10,638 bases of DNA from Buchnera aphidicola (Melaphis rhois) (GCF_005080745.1 NZ_CP033004.1:539195-549832), one strand, 5' to 3'; shown: positions 1 through 8,228, numbered from the stretch's first letter. Notes: generated from the letters alone by a model not told the origin. A program made the numbers and translations.

Positions 1-144
1 ACGTCAAACATTATTAAAAATAAATTATTTAATATAATAAAATCTTATTTTATTAAATAACTATAAAAATTACTTTTCTCTATTAAATAAAAATAAAATT
101 TTCACGTTCTTGATGTTTATTGAAATATATAGGAATTTAAAATA
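1..144. other. AT-rich spacer upstream of tsgA
   Basis: No gene is seen here. An all-A/T inverted repeat of two 8-base arms around CTT lies at 36-54, and the 10-base string TATTAAATAA occurs at 51-60 and again at 81-90. Both may simply reflect low complexity. AGGA at 131-134, 10 bases before the ATG at 145, is a plausible ribosome binding site for tsgA. No convincing promoter hexamer pair was identified. Confidence 0.5.
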
Positions 145-1305
145 ATGAGAAAAAAAAATCTTATTGGACTGACTTTTATTAGTTTTTGCTCATATGCTTT
201 AACAGGAGCATTAATTGTCGTTACTGGAATAATTTTAGAAAACGTATCTAAATATTTTGGAGTATCTATTACTAATATGAGTAATACTTTTACTTTTTTA
301 AATGCCGGAATTTTAATTTCTATTTTTTTAAATTCATGGCTAATAGATATTTTAAAATTAAAAAATCAACTAGTTATCGGATTCATACTCACAATAATAG
401 CTATATGGATACTAATATTCAACCAACACAAACTAATATTATTTTCTTTTAGTATATTTCTATTGGGAATGGTTAGTGGAGTAACTATGTCTATAGGTAC
501 TTTTTTAATTACTCATCTATATACAGGAAGCAAAAGAGCTTCTTTATTATTACTAACTGATTCTTGTTTTAGTATGTCAGGTATTATTTTCCCGATAATT
601 TCAACATTGTTAATGTCTCACCACATTACATGGTATTGGATTTATCCATTGATAGGAATACTTTATCTCATTATATTTATTTTAACATTAAGTTTGAATT
701 TTCCTGTTATAAATCATATAACAAAAAAAAACAAATACACAAAAGAATGGAATATTTCTATTTTCTATCTATCAATATCGGCGTTGTTATATATATTAGG
801 ACAATTAAGTTTTATTTCATGGATTCCCGAATATATTACAAAATCTATTGATTTACATATTACTCAGGCTGGAACATTAGTCAGTAATTTTTGGATGTCA
901 TACATGATAGGAATGTGGTCGTTCAGTTATATACTAAAATATTTTAATCTAAAAAATATACTCATATACCTAACTGGCATATCTACACTGTTAATGTATA
1001 TGTTTAATAATATTTATAGCTATAATTTATTAAAACTCACCATAATTTTATTAGGATTTTTTTCTAGCGCTATATACACTATTATCATTACATTAGCTTC
1101 CCATCAAACAAAATTACCCTCTCCACAAATCATTAATTTCATTTTGACAAGCGGAACAATAGGAACACTATTAACTTTTATAGTTACTGGTCCAATCGTA
1201 AAAAATTATGGATTTATTTCAGCATTAATTACATCCAACATACTATACGGAATAGTATTTATTCTATCTATACTATTAAAATTGCACTACAAGCCAAAAT
1301 ATTAA
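145..1305 (+). CDS. tsgA: TsgA-like major facilitator superfamily transporter
   Basis: The 386-residue protein is almost entirely hydrophobic, with about 12 predicted membrane spans (roughly residues 9-31, 47-69, 76-93, 97-122, 133-155, 164-185, 204-225, 245-265, 271-289, 296-318, 328-350 and 356-380) and a charged central loop near 192-202. This is the major facilitator pattern, and the length is close to the 393 residues of E. coli TsgA. I recognise the N-terminal [13 protein letters not shown] stretch and the NAGILISIF and [16 protein letters not shown] segments as TsgA-like. The substrate is not known for this family. The ATG at 145 has AGGA 10 bases upstream. The stop overlaps the trpS stop on the opposite strand by four bases, so no intergenic terminator separates the two. 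It is probably an inner-membrane transporter kept by a symbiont that has few of them. Confidence 0.87.
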   Translation: MRKKNLIGLTFISFCSYALTGALIVVTGIILENVSKYFGVSITNMSNTFTFLNAGILISIFLNSWLIDILKLKNQLVIGFILTIIAIWILIFNQHKLILFSFSIFLLGMVSGVTMSIGTFLITHLYTGSKRASLLLLTDSCFSMSGIIFPIISTLLMSHHITWYWIYPLIGILYLIIFILTLSLNFPVINHITKKNKYTKEWNISIFYLSISALLYILGQLSFISWIPEYITKSIDLHITQAGTLVSNFWMSYMIGMWSFSYILKYFNLKNILIYLTGISTLLMYMFNNIYSYNLLKLTIILLGFFSSAIYTIIITLASHQTKLPSPQIINFILTSGTIGTLLTFIVTGPIVKNYGFISALITSNILYGIVFILSILLKLHYKPKY

Positions 1306-2303
1306 ATTAATCCTATTGCTTTTTTTACTTTGTTTAATAACTTATCCGCTCGAAGACAAGCTCTAGAAGAACCATAATATAATATATTCTCTAAATATTC
1401 TTCATTTTGTCTATAATAGAAATATGAAGATTGTAATCTTATTAAGATATCAGATATAATTTCAATTATATCTGATTTAAATTGTCTATACGATTTTCCA
1501 GAATATTCTATTTCTAAATCAGAAATTGTTTTATCTGTTAAACCAGAAAGAACGTTAAGTAAATTAGATATTCCTTTTTTATTTGTCATATCATAATGAA
1601 TGCTATGAGGATTATTTGAATCAGTAACAGCTGATTGTATTTTTTTTGAAACACTATTGATACTATCTAATAGGAAAATTACATTATTCTTATTAGAGTC
1701 AGATTTAGACATTTTTTTACATGGATTTAATAATGATAAAATATTAGAACCATGCTTTACCATATATCTGACAGGAACAGTAAATATGTTTCCATAATAT
1801 GAATTAAATCGTCGTGCGATATTCCTGGTCAGTTCTAAATGCTGCGATTGATCTTTCCCAATAGGTACAATATCAGTTTTATATAACAAAATATCAGATG
1901 CCATTAAAATTGGATAATTAAATAATCCAGAGTTAACATTTTTATTACCTTGAAAATATTTATCTTTAAATTGGGTCATCCTGGATAATTCTCCATAATA
2001 AGTATAACATGTTAATAACCAACATAATTGGGAATGCTGATGTACTTGTGATTGAAGAAAAATAATACTTTTATATGGATCAAATCCACAAGCTAAATAT
2101 AAAGCAATAGTATCTAATACATCTCTTCTAAGTTCTTTAGGAGAACGTCGGGTAGTAATAGCGTGCAAATCGGCAATACAATATAAACATGTATGAGTGT
2201 CTTGCATTTTTATCCATTGACGCATAACACCAATATAATTACCTATAGTTAACTGACCTGATGGTTGTATAGCACTAAATAAAACCTTATTAATATCATT
2301 CAC
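1302..2303 (-). CDS. trpS: Tryptophanyl-tRNA synthetase, GTG start
   Basis: This cytoplasmic class I aminoacyl-tRNA synthetase joins tryptophan to tRNA-Trp using ATP. At 333 residues it matches E. coli TrpS (334). The HIGH-equivalent motif is PSGQLTIGN at residues 14-22 and the KMSKS loop is at 197-201. The [12 protein letters not shown] and DILLY segments (about 104-115 and 137-141) match the Rossmann core. The start is GTG at 2301-2303: an in-frame TAA lies two codons upstream, and the nearby ATG one base further on is in another frame. TCC at 2312-2314 (GGA on the mRNA) gives a weak ribosome site. It is the last gene of the aroK-aroB-rpe-trpS cluster, 72 bases after rpe, where E. coli carries gph. 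Its 3' end overlaps the tsgA stop. Confidence 0.97.
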   Translation of the reverse strand: MNDINKVLFSAIQPSGQLTIGNYIGVMRQWIKMQDTHTCLYCIADLHAITTRRSPKELRRDVLDTIALYLACGFDPYKSIIFLQSQVHQHSQLCWLLTCYTYYGELSRMTQFKDKYFQGNKNVNSGLFNYPILMASDILLYKTDIVPIGKDQSQHLELTRNIARRFNSYYGNIFTVPVRYMVKHGSNILSLLNPCKKMSKSDSNKNNVIFLLDSINSVSKKIQSAVTDSNNPHSIHYDMTNKKGISNLLNVLSGLTDKTISDLEIEYSGKSYRQFKSDIIEIISDILIRLQSSYFYYRQNEEYLENILYYGSSRACLRADKLLNKVKKAIGLI

Positions 2304-2375
2304 TATTTAATTCCACATAAAATGTCGAAAATTTATACATAACTATATTTTATACTTTTTAAACAATTGTTTTAA
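2304..2375. other. rpe-trpS spacer at the former gph position
   Basis: In E. coli, gph lies between rpe and trpS. Here only 72 bases remain, with no coding signal. A perfect 12-base palindrome, AAACAATTGTTT at 2361-2372, begins three bases after the rpe stop. It is not followed by a T tract on either strand in the right place, so I do not call it a terminator. Confidence 0.55.
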
Positions 2376-3038
2376 CTAGTTTAATTTATGACGCATATCA
2401 TTAATAATTTTTTTGTAATTCTTCGCCTTAAAAATAGCAGAACCAACGACAAAAATATTTACTCCGAAAGATGCTATTTCTTTCAAATTATCCAAGTTTA
2501 TCCCTCCATCAACTTCTAAAAGAACATTTTTATGACTATTATCTATTAATTTACGTACTTGAAGCAATTTTTTAAACGTAGATGGTATAAAATTTTGTCC
2601 AGAAAAACCAGGATTAACAGACATCAATAAAATTATATCTAATTGATCCATAACATATTCTAAAATATTTAAAGAAGTAGCAGGATTAATACCTAATCCT
2701 ACTTTGCAACCACAACTTTTAATTAAATTTAATGACCGATGTAAATGATTGGTTGATTCTGGATGAATGGTAATAAAATCAGCACCTGCATCAGAAAATT
2801 GAACTATTAAATCATCTACTGGACTAACCATTAAATGAACATCAATAATCGACGTAATTCCATAATTTCGAATAGACTTTAGCACCATAGGTCCAAACGT
2901 TAAATTAGGAACATAATGATTGTCCATAACATCGAAATGAATAATATCCCCTCCTGCTTCTAATACATTTCTAATTTCGTCTCCTAATCGTGAAAAATCT
3001 GCAGATAAGATTGAAGGTGCTAACCATGAGGTTTCCAT
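2376..3038 (-). CDS. rpe: Ribulose-phosphate 3-epimerase
   Basis: Rpe interconverts D-ribulose-5-phosphate and D-xylulose-5-phosphate in the cytoplasmic non-oxidative pentose phosphate pathway. The 220-residue TIM-barrel protein compares with 225 in E. coli. Visible signatures are [10 protein letters not shown] (6-15), [12 protein letters not shown] (34-45) with metal ligands H34 and D36, HLMV (68-71) with H68, the phosphate-binding NPGFSGQ (142-148), VDGG (176-179) with the second catalytic aspartate D177, and GSAIF (199-203). The ATG at 3036-3038 is preceded by AGGA (3045-3048 on the minus strand) at a 6-base spacing. Its product feeds erythrose-4-phosphate supply, which the shikimate pathway of its neighbours aroB and aroK needs. 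The terminus is a few residues shorter than in E. coli, with no sign of damage. Confidence 0.97.
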   Translation of the reverse strand: METSWLAPSILSADFSRLGDEIRNVLEAGGDIIHFDVMDNHYVPNLTFGPMVLKSIRNYGITSIIDVHLMVSPVDDLIVQFSDAGADFITIHPESTNHLHRSLNLIKSCGCKVGLGINPATSLNILEYVMDQLDIILLMSVNPGFSGQNFIPSTFKKLLQVRKLIDNSHKNVLLEVDGGINLDNLKEIASFGVNIFVVGSAIFKAKNYKKIINDMRHKLN

Positions 3039-3355
3039 TATTTTTCCTAAAAAAATTTTTATTAAACTTAACCAAAAACTATTATATTAAAACTTACGTA
3101 TAAAATTAGAAAATATCTTAAGATATTAATAATAATAACTAAAACTAACAATAGATTTCTATAATTTTATAAAAATAACGCTGTTTAATAATAAATATAA
3201 AATAAAGACAATGTATTTTTTAAAAGTTACTAAATATTAACTATTAATTATTTTCAAAATGCCATATAAAATAGTTTTCATAGAATGTGTCCTTTAAAAT
3301 AATATATTTTCATATAAGTATTAATTAATATTTCAAAATGAAATAACAAAACCTA
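3039..3355. other. Gene-free spacer where damX and dam sit in E. coli
   Basis: The 317 bases between aroB and rpe contain no reading frame that looks like a protein and no recognisable fragment of damX or dam, both of which lie here in E. coli. The sequence is almost all A/T. A perfect TATAAT on the minus strand (3081-3086) could be a -10 for a separate rpe-trpS transcript, but I see no good -35 before it. AGGA for rpe is at 3045-3048. I found no hairpin followed by a T run that would end the aroKB transcript. Confidence 0.6.
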
Positions 3356-4438
3356 TTATCGACAACGATTAATAGCTGAAATCAATATATCGTCCTTTAT
3401 ATTAGAATAAATCACAGCTTTTCCTATAGATACTGGTAATACCAATCTTATCATTCCCGAAGTAACCTTTTTATCCCTCAAAAAATTCGAAAAATAAGAA
3501 CTAAAATCCATATTTTTAGGCCCTTTTGTTGGCAATCCAACTCGATGTAATAAATTAATAATCCTATTTTTTTCAAAAGTACTTAACCACCCTAACAAAC
3601 AAGAAGTTTCAGCTGACATAGCTATTCCGACAGCTACTGCTTCTCCATGTAACCATATTCCATATCCTAAATAAGTTTCAATTGCATGACCAAACGTATG
3701 ACCTAAATTTAATAATATCCTAGAACCATTTTCCCTTTCATCTTGCTCCACTATCATTTTTTTAATTTTACAACATTTTTTAATACAATAAGATATTTTT
3801 TTTACATCTAATTTTAGTATAAAATCAATATTTTCTTCTAACCAATTAAAAAACATGCTATCAAAAACAATAGCATATTTAATAACTTCTGCAATTCCAG
3901 ATATCAATTGATCTTTAGGAAGAGTAGACAAATAATCAAGATTTACAATAACAGATACTGGTTGCCAAAACGAACCGATCATATTCTTTCCAAGAATATG
4001 ATTGATGGAAGTTTTCCCACCAATAGAAGCATCAACCTGAGATAAAAAAGTAGTCGGGATTTGTATAAATCTTACTCCTCGTTGATATATCGATGCAACA
4101 AAACCAGTTATATCACCAACTACACCCCCTCCTAGAGCAATTAAAGTAGTATCTCTTCCATGTAATTTTTTTAATAACTCTGATACAATATATTCCATTG
4201 AACCTACATTTTTAGTAACTTCACCATCAGGTAAAATAACATAATCTACCTTAATTTCCATTTTATTTAAATAATAATTAATATTACTTTTCCACATATT
4301 AGCTACTATGTTATTAGTAACTAACATAGCCTGATCACCAGGTTTTAATGGAAAAAAAATATTCTCTATTTCAAATATAGACGATCCAATATTAATAAAA
4401 TAACTTCGATTACCTAAAAATACTTCTATTTTTTCCAA
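3356..4438 (-). CDS. aroB: 3-dehydroquinate synthase, TTG start
   Basis: AroB converts 3-deoxy-D-arabino-heptulosonate-7-phosphate to 3-dehydroquinate using NAD and a divalent metal, the second step of the shikimate pathway. The 360 residues match the E. coli length (362). The nucleotide-binding DGE (71-73) and GGGVVGDITGF (103-113) are intact, as are TTFLSQVDASIGGKT (129-143), KNMIG (151-155), and the metal ligands E184, H247 (in NLGHTFGH) and H264. The start is TTG at 4436-4438: the peptide MEKIEVFLG aligns with E. coli MERIVVTLG, an in-frame TAG lies four codons upstream, and the first internal ATG (M38) is beyond conserved residues. AGGA (4449-4452, minus strand) is 10 bases before it. 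It follows aroK by 42 bases, so co-transcription is likely. Confidence 0.97.
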   Translation of the reverse strand: MEKIEVFLGNRSYFINIGSSIFEIENIFFPLKPGDQAMLVTNNIVANMWKSNINYYLNKMEIKVDYVILPDGEVTKNVGSMEYIVSELLKKLHGRDTTLIALGGGVVGDITGFVASIYQRGVRFIQIPTTFLSQVDASIGGKTSINHILGKNMIGSFWQPVSVIVNLDYLSTLPKDQLISGIAEVIKYAIVFDSMFFNWLEENIDFILKLDVKKISYCIKKCCKIKKMIVEQDERENGSRILLNLGHTFGHAIETYLGYGIWLHGEAVAVGIAMSAETSCLLGWLSTFEKNRIINLLHRVGLPTKGPKNMDFSSYFSNFLRDKKVTSGMIRLVLPVSIGKAVIYSNIKDDILISAINRCR

Positions 4439-4448
4439 AATTAATATA

Positions 4449-4452
4449 TCCT
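4449..4452 (-). promoter_or_regulatory. Ribosome binding site for the TTG start of aroB
   Basis: AGGA on the minus strand sits 10 bases before the TTG at 4438. Together with the in-frame TAG at 4451-4453, it limits initiation to the few codons ending at 4438, of which only TTG is a usual start. Confidence 0.5.
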
Positions 4453-4480
4453 AAAATTTTTAAATAATAACATTATTAAA

Positions 4481-5005
4481 CTAGTTTTTATTTAGCAAAC
4501 GAATAATATAAAATACTACTGACTTAACACTCTTTTCATCCATTTTTACGATAATATCTGCTATTTCTTCATATAAAGGACTTCTCTCAATAGCTAATGA
4601 CTCTAAAATTGTTTTTACAGGCATATCATTTATTTGCAATAAAGGCCTTTTTTTATCTTTTTTAGTTCTTATTAATTGTTTTTCTACAGTAGCATCTAAA
4701 TATACTACAATACCTCGAGATGATAATTTGTTCCTAGTTTCTTTCGATGTAATTGCACCGCCTCCTGTAGCTAATACAATACCGTGTTTACTAGTAAGCT
4801 CTCCAATGATTTTTCGCTCGCGTTCTCTAAATCCTGATTCACCTTCTACATCAAATACCCAACTTATATCAGCGCCAGTTCGTTTTTCAATTTCTTGATC
4901 AGAATCATAAAATTCCATATTCAATTGTTGAGCTAACTGGCGACCAATAGTGCTTTTCCCCGCGCCCATAGGTCCAATTAAAAATATGTTTCGTTTTTCT
5001 GCCAT
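4481..5005 (-). CDS. aroK: Shikimate kinase I
   Basis: AroK phosphorylates shikimate to shikimate-3-phosphate with ATP, the fifth step on the way to chorismate. The 174-residue protein (173 in E. coli) is the most E. coli-like in the window: residues 1-9 (MAEKRNIFL) and long later blocks are identical or nearly so. The Walker A loop is GPMGAGKST (11-19, with K17), the shikimate-binding residues are D34/D36 in YDSD, R60, and GGG at 81-83, and the lid carries R120 in KKRPLL. R141 in ERSPLYEE is the other conserved arginine. The ATG at 5003-5005 has no clear Shine-Dalgarno match. It heads the aroK-aroB-rpe-trpS cluster, and a promoter-like motif and hairpin lie just upstream (5047-5111). Confidence 0.98.
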   Translation of the reverse strand: MAEKRNIFLIGPMGAGKSTIGRQLAQQLNMEFYDSDQEIEKRTGADISWVFDVEGESGFRERERKIIGELTSKHGIVLATGGGAITSKETRNKLSSRGIVVYLDATVEKQLIRTKKDKKRPLLQINDMPVKTILESLAIERSPLYEEIADIIVKMDEKSVKSVVFYIIRLLNKN

Positions 5006-5046
5006 TTTTTTAATATTATTTTATTAAGATAATTTGTTAGCGATAA

Positions 5047-5070
5047 CCATGCTCAGTGTTACTGAACTGG
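5047..5070 (-). promoter_or_regulatory. Stable hairpin in the putative aroK leader
   Basis: Read on the minus strand, the arms CCAGTTCAGT and ACTGAGCATGG around a 3-base AAC loop form UCAGU/ACUGA, then U-G, G-C, one bulged A, then CCA/UGG: 10 pairs in all. The patch at 5040-5076 holds 19 G or C in 37 bases, in a spacer that is otherwise nearly all A/T. The hairpin would lie near the 5' end of an mRNA starting from the candidate promoter at 5082-5111, about 40 bases before the aroK ATG. No T run follows on either strand, so an intrinsic terminator is unlikely. The structure is seen; a role in mRNA stability or control is inference. Confidence 0.5.
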
Positions 5071-5081
5071 CAGGAGATAAA

Positions 5082-5111
5082 ATTTTAATTAAATATTTAA
5101 GTTAAGTTCAA
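5082..5111 (-). promoter_or_regulatory. Candidate sigma-70 promoter for the aroK cluster
   Basis: On the minus strand, TTGAAC (5106-5111) and TAAAAT (5082-5087) are 18 bases apart, four and five matches of six to the consensus. Transcription would start near 5075 and give a leader of about 70 bases with the 5047-5070 hairpin near its front. Such motifs occur by chance in A/T-rich sequence, but the position and the adjoining hairpin favour a real site. Confidence 0.42.
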
Positions 5112-5612
5112 TACCTAATATTTTCTTTAAACAAAAACTAAATATCACTTGAAACATTTGAAAAATATTAATATAAACATTAAATAAAAAGATATTATAA
5201 ATATGAACCGTTAAAGAATATTTCTGAATAATAATTAATTTTATATATTAAATAAATTATAAAAACTGAACAAAATTTTAAAAGTATCGATATTATTACT
5301 GCATAAAAAATACAATAACCTAAAGTTACATCATTTTATAATGAGACAACAATAGTTTTTTAATAAAAAAATAAAAATATTAAAAATAATGATATTTAAT
5401 TGCAGATCCTAAAACAGAATGCCTTATTTTTGATAAAATATTATTTAAAAAAATTTAATATAAATAAAAATTTGTACTATTCCATTATATTAATATTATT
5501 TTTTAGATAACTTATTAATGTTGTCTAAAAATGTTTTTTGTTTTCTAATATTTATTGTATACTATAAACTATTTAAAACAGGATATATTACAATTTTTTA
5601 AAAAACATAATC
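5112..5612. other. AT-rich spacer between the aroK promoter and tRNA-Ser
   Basis: About 500 bases hold no recognisable gene. In E. coli the hof genes lie upstream of aroK; no trace of them was identified. A slightly GC-richer patch at 5402-5423 reads through about 20 codons on both strands, but neither peptide is recognised and both are too short to mean much. The last part should hold the tRNA promoter. Confidence 0.55.
5538..5563 (+). promoter_or_regulatory. Possible tRNA-Ser promoter
   Basis: TATACT at 5558-5563 is a fair -10 match and would place transcription start about 40 bases before the tRNA. The -35 is poor: TTGTTT at 5538-5543 is only 14 bases away, shorter than usual. A nearby TG before the -10 may compensate. 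This is a weak call. Confidence 0.25.
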
Positions 5613-5698
5613 GGTGAGATGTCCGAGAGGCTTAAGGAGCACGCTTGGAAAGCGTGTATACGAAATACGTATCAAGGGTTCGAATCCCTTTCTCACCA
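5613..5698 (+). tRNA. tRNA-Ser, anticodon GGA
   Basis: The acceptor arms GGTGAGA (5613-5619) and TCTCACC (5691-5697) pair perfectly. The anticodon stem CACGC/GCGTG (5640-5644 and 5652-5656) encloses TTGGAAA with GGA at 5647-5649, reading UCC and UCU codons. A long variable arm, ATACG/CGTAT (5658-5662 and 5668-5672), is the mark of a class II tRNA such as serine. The T arm AAGGG/CCCTT (5674-5678 and 5686-5690) carries loop TTCGAAT. The body closely matches E. coli tRNA-Ser(GGA). CCA is not encoded, so it must be added after transcription. The discriminator base at 5698 is A, where E. coli serine tRNAs have G. The gene converges on deoD, 66 bases away. Confidence 0.97.
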
Positions 5699-5764
5699 TA
5701 ATAATATCTTTTACATTAATAAAAATAACATAAATATTATTTAATATATCTTTAAATAAATATA

Positions 5765-6481
5765 TTAATTTAAATCTAATAAAGTAGAATCTAAAGCAAC
5801 TTTTATCATTTTATCTAAGCTAGATTCTCGATCTTGAAAGGTGATTCGACTTTTTTTAATGATATGATCAGATACTGTACAAATGGACGCCGATTTTATT
5901 CCAAACTCTGCAGATATACTATATAATCCAGCTGTTTCCATTTCTAAACCAATAATATTATATCGCTTCATAATTTGTACAATATCATAATTATTATTAT
6001 AAAATAAGTCCGTTGAGAAAAAGTTTCCGATATGAACTGGAATACCTAAATTTTTAGAAGAAGACACTAAATTGCAAACTAAATCAAAATTTGCAACAGC
6101 AGAGAAATTATTATGTTGAAATTGTGATTTATTTATATTAGAGTCAGTTGAAGCACCTAAACAAATAATAAGATCATAAAGATCTATGTTATTACACACA
6201 GTTCCACATGTACCAATACGAACAATTTTTGATACATTATATTCTGTAATCAGTTCCTGAACATAAATCAAACACGAAGGTATTCCAATGCCATGACTCA
6301 TAATAGAAATACGTCTTCCTTTGTAATATCCAGTGAATCCTAACATTGAACGAACGTTAGTAACTTCTATGACGTTATCTAAATAGTTTTTTGCAATATA
6401 TTTTGATCGAATAGGATCACCAGGCATAAGAACGAAGTCAGAAAAATCTTTTTTCTTCGCATTAATATGAGGGGTTGTCAT
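5765..6481 (-). CDS. deoD: Purine nucleoside phosphorylase DeoD-type
   Basis: DeoD reversibly cleaves purine (deoxy)nucleosides with phosphate, giving the free base and (deoxy)ribose-1-phosphate; the bacterial enzyme is a cytoplasmic hexamer. The 238 residues match E. coli (239), with the same MxTPHINA start. Phosphate ligands G21, R25 and R88 (in VRIGTCG), the neighbouring-subunit residues H5 and R44, the nucleoside-binding E180-M181-E182 in GLEMETAG, and the catalytic S204-D205 in TVSDH with R218 are all in place. The ATG at 6479-6481 follows a strong AGGAG (6488-6492, minus strand) with a 6-base spacer. It lies 48 bases after deoB in the same direction, so the two are probably one operon. 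The E. coli partners deoC and deoA are absent here, which leaves purine salvage and ribose recycling as the likely role. Confidence 0.98.
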   Translation of the reverse strand: MTTPHINAKKKDFSDFVLMPGDPIRSKYIAKNYLDNVIEVTNVRSMLGFTGYYKGRRISIMSHGIGIPSCLIYVQELITEYNVSKIVRIGTCGTVCNNIDLYDLIICLGASTDSNINKSQFQHNNFSAVANFDLVCNLVSSSKNLGIPVHIGNFFSTDLFYNNNYDIVQIMKRYNIIGLEMETAGLYSISAEFGIKSASICTVSDHIIKKSRITFQDRESSLDKMIKVALDSTLLDLN

Positions 6482-6487
6482 ATTATA

Positions 6488-6492
6488 CTCCT
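6488..6492 (-). promoter_or_regulatory. Strong ribosome binding site of deoD
   Basis: AGGAG on the minus strand, 6 bases before the deoD ATG, is the best Shine-Dalgarno match in the window and fixes that start. Confidence 0.7.
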
Positions 6493-6529
6493 ACTTTTTA
6501 ATGAAATTATAATAACAATTGCAATAATC

Positions 6530-7762
6530 TTATAGCTTAAGAAACATCTCTTTCCCAAATTTCATTGGAGATAGGTTAAAATATTTTGCCAATGTTTGAG
6601 CTATATCTGCAAAGGTATCACGATGTCCTAAAAACTTCGGTGTTATCGTGGGCCAATATACCAATATAGGAATATTTTCTCTTGTATGATCACTACCTAT
6701 CCATGTAGGATCGCATCCATGATCTGCAGTAATAATTAAAATATCATCTTTTTCTATTAACTGTAACAATTCCGGTAAGCGTCTATCAAACCATTCTAAA
6801 CCTTTGGCATATCCAGAAACATCGCGTCTATGCCCCCATGAAGAATCGAAATCTACAAAATTAACGAAAACAATGGTATTATGTCGTGACATTTTTACTT
6901 CTAATAAAGTAGAATTAAATAAATCTGATAAACCTTTTGCATAAACTTGTCTTGTAATTCCCTCTCCCGAATAAATATCTGAAATTTTACCTATTGAAAT
7001 TACTGTTCCACGTTGTTCGTCAACTAATTTTTTCATAACAGTAACATCATGAGGCTTAACTGAAAAATCTCGCCTATTTCCTGTGCGATGAAAATTAAAT
7101 TTTTTATTACCAATAAACGGCCTAGCAATAACCCGAGCAATATTTACCTTTTCATTATCCAATATTTTCCTAATAGTATTACAAAGTACGTACAACTTTT
7201 CTAAACCAAATACATTTTCATGACAAGCAACTTGAAATACCGAATCAATAGAAGTATAAAAAATAGGTTTTTTTGTATTTATATGCTCTTCCCCAAATTC
7301 GTCTAATATCGATACACCAGATGAATGACAGTTACCTAATACTCCAGACAAATTGCATTCGCTAACAATTTTATCCAATAAATGTTTCGGAAAACTATTG
7401 TATACATCACTAAAATAATCCCAATCATATAACACCGGTACTCCAGCTATTTCCCAATGTCCTGAAGACGTATCTTTTCCAGAAGAAATTTCACTGGCAT
7501 AAGCATAACTCCCTAAAATTTCTTGACTTTCCTTAATTCCAAATACATTCTTTCCTATCGATTTTTTAGCAGCATGTACTAATCCCATAGAAACTAAATT
7601 AGGTATATACAATGGTCCTATACGGCCATTATTAGCTTTTCCCAAATAACACCACTTAACTATATTTCCAAATGTGTTAGACCCTACATCATTAAATTTA
7701 TGCGCATCACTAGTCGAACCAATTCCAAAAGAATCTAAAACTACAATAAATGCGCGCTTCAT
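6530..7762 (-). CDS. deoB: Phosphopentomutase
   Basis: DeoB moves the phosphate of (deoxy)ribose-1-phosphate to the 5 position, taking the DeoD product into the pentose phosphate pool. The protein is a metal-dependent member of the alkaline phosphatase superfamily. With the start at 7760-7762 it has 410 residues (407 in E. coli) and begins [15 protein letters not shown]. Metal ligands D10, D306, H311, D347, H348 and H359 are present ([25 protein letters not shown]), as is the phosphoacceptor threonine T98 in [12 protein letters not shown]. The cap domain lies at about 100-215 between the two core halves. An in-frame ATG at 7813 would add 17 residues with no E. coli counterpart; GGAG five bases before 7762 supports the shorter form. 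It is upstream of deoD, probably in the same operon. Confidence 0.97.
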   Translation of the reverse strand: MKRAFIVVLDSFGIGSTSDAHKFNDVGSNTFGNIVKWCYLGKANNGRIGPLYIPNLVSMGLVHAAKKSIGKNVFGIKESQEILGSYAYASEISSGKDTSSGHWEIAGVPVLYDWDYFSDVYNSFPKHLLDKIVSECNLSGVLGNCHSSGVSILDEFGEEHINTKKPIFYTSIDSVFQVACHENVFGLEKLYVLCNTIRKILDNEKVNIARVIARPFIGNKKFNFHRTGNRRDFSVKPHDVTVMKKLVDEQRGTVISIGKISDIYSGEGITRQVYAKGLSDLFNSTLLEVKMSRHNTIVFVNFVDFDSSWGHRRDVSGYAKGLEWFDRRLPELLQLIEKDDILIITADHGCDPTWIGSDHTRENIPILVYWPTITPKFLGHRDTFADIAQTLAKYFNLSPMKFGKEMFLKL

Positions 7763-7767
7763 ATAAT

Positions 7768-7771
7768 CTCC
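7768..7771 (-). promoter_or_regulatory. Ribosome binding site that sets the deoB start
   Basis: GGAG on the minus strand, 5 bases before the ATG at 7762, picks the start giving MKRAFIVVL, as in E. coli, over the in-frame ATG at 7813. Confidence 0.65.
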
Positions 7772-8052
7772 ATACTTACATTTCATTAAACTACTGCAAT
7801 CAAATATATTCAATTAAAACACTTAATGTATTTCTTATAACACTACCAAAACGTTATACTGTATTATAGTACAAAAATAACTAAACATATTATATATAAA
7901 TTTTGTAAATTCTATCTTTTTGAAACTTATGAACTAAAAACGTATTAATAATATCATTTAAAACACATCATCTAATTTACAAATAATATTAAAATCATAA
8001 ATAGTATTTATTTATAAATTTTCTTTAAAAAATATAAACTATATAATTTAAA

Positions 8053-8070
8053 TACATGTTATACATGCTA
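8053..8070. repeat. Two-copy 9-base tandem repeat
   Basis: TACATGTTA (8053-8061) is followed directly by TACATGCTA (8062-8070), one mismatch apart. This is probably slippage in low-complexity sequence. Confidence 0.5.
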
Positions 8071-8202
8071 TAAAATAAATAAACTTATCTCTTAATTCCT
8101 ATTTAAGTTAATCAGAGAATTTTATAAAAATAATAAAATATATATCTAAATTATCAATAAAATAATTATAAAAACATACATATCAAACAACATAGATTAA
8201 AC

Positions 8203-8228
8203 ATTTTTACTATAATATTTTTACTATA
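8203..8228. repeat. Two-copy 14-base-period tandem repeat
   Basis: ATTTTTACTATA occurs at 8203-8214 and 8217-8228, exact over 12 bases and two bases apart. It is probably a slippage product, and no function is suggested. Confidence 0.6.

Noticed and set aside
36..54. All-A/T inverted repeat upstream of tsgA as a terminator for an earlier gene
   Set aside because: The stem has no G-C pair, and such repeats are common in this composition.
630..851. 73-codon open frame on the plus strand inside tsgA
   Set aside because: It lies wholly inside the clearly supported tsgA frame, has no recognisable motif, and is a frame shadow.
2361..2372. Perfect palindrome AAACAATTGTTT after rpe as a terminator
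   Set aside because: A loop would leave only four pairs, and no T tract follows on the coding strand.
7763..7813. 17-residue N-terminal extension of deoB from the ATG at 7813
   Set aside because: It is not matched by E. coli DeoB, while the ATG at 7762 has GGAG five bases upstream and gives the conserved MKRAF start.
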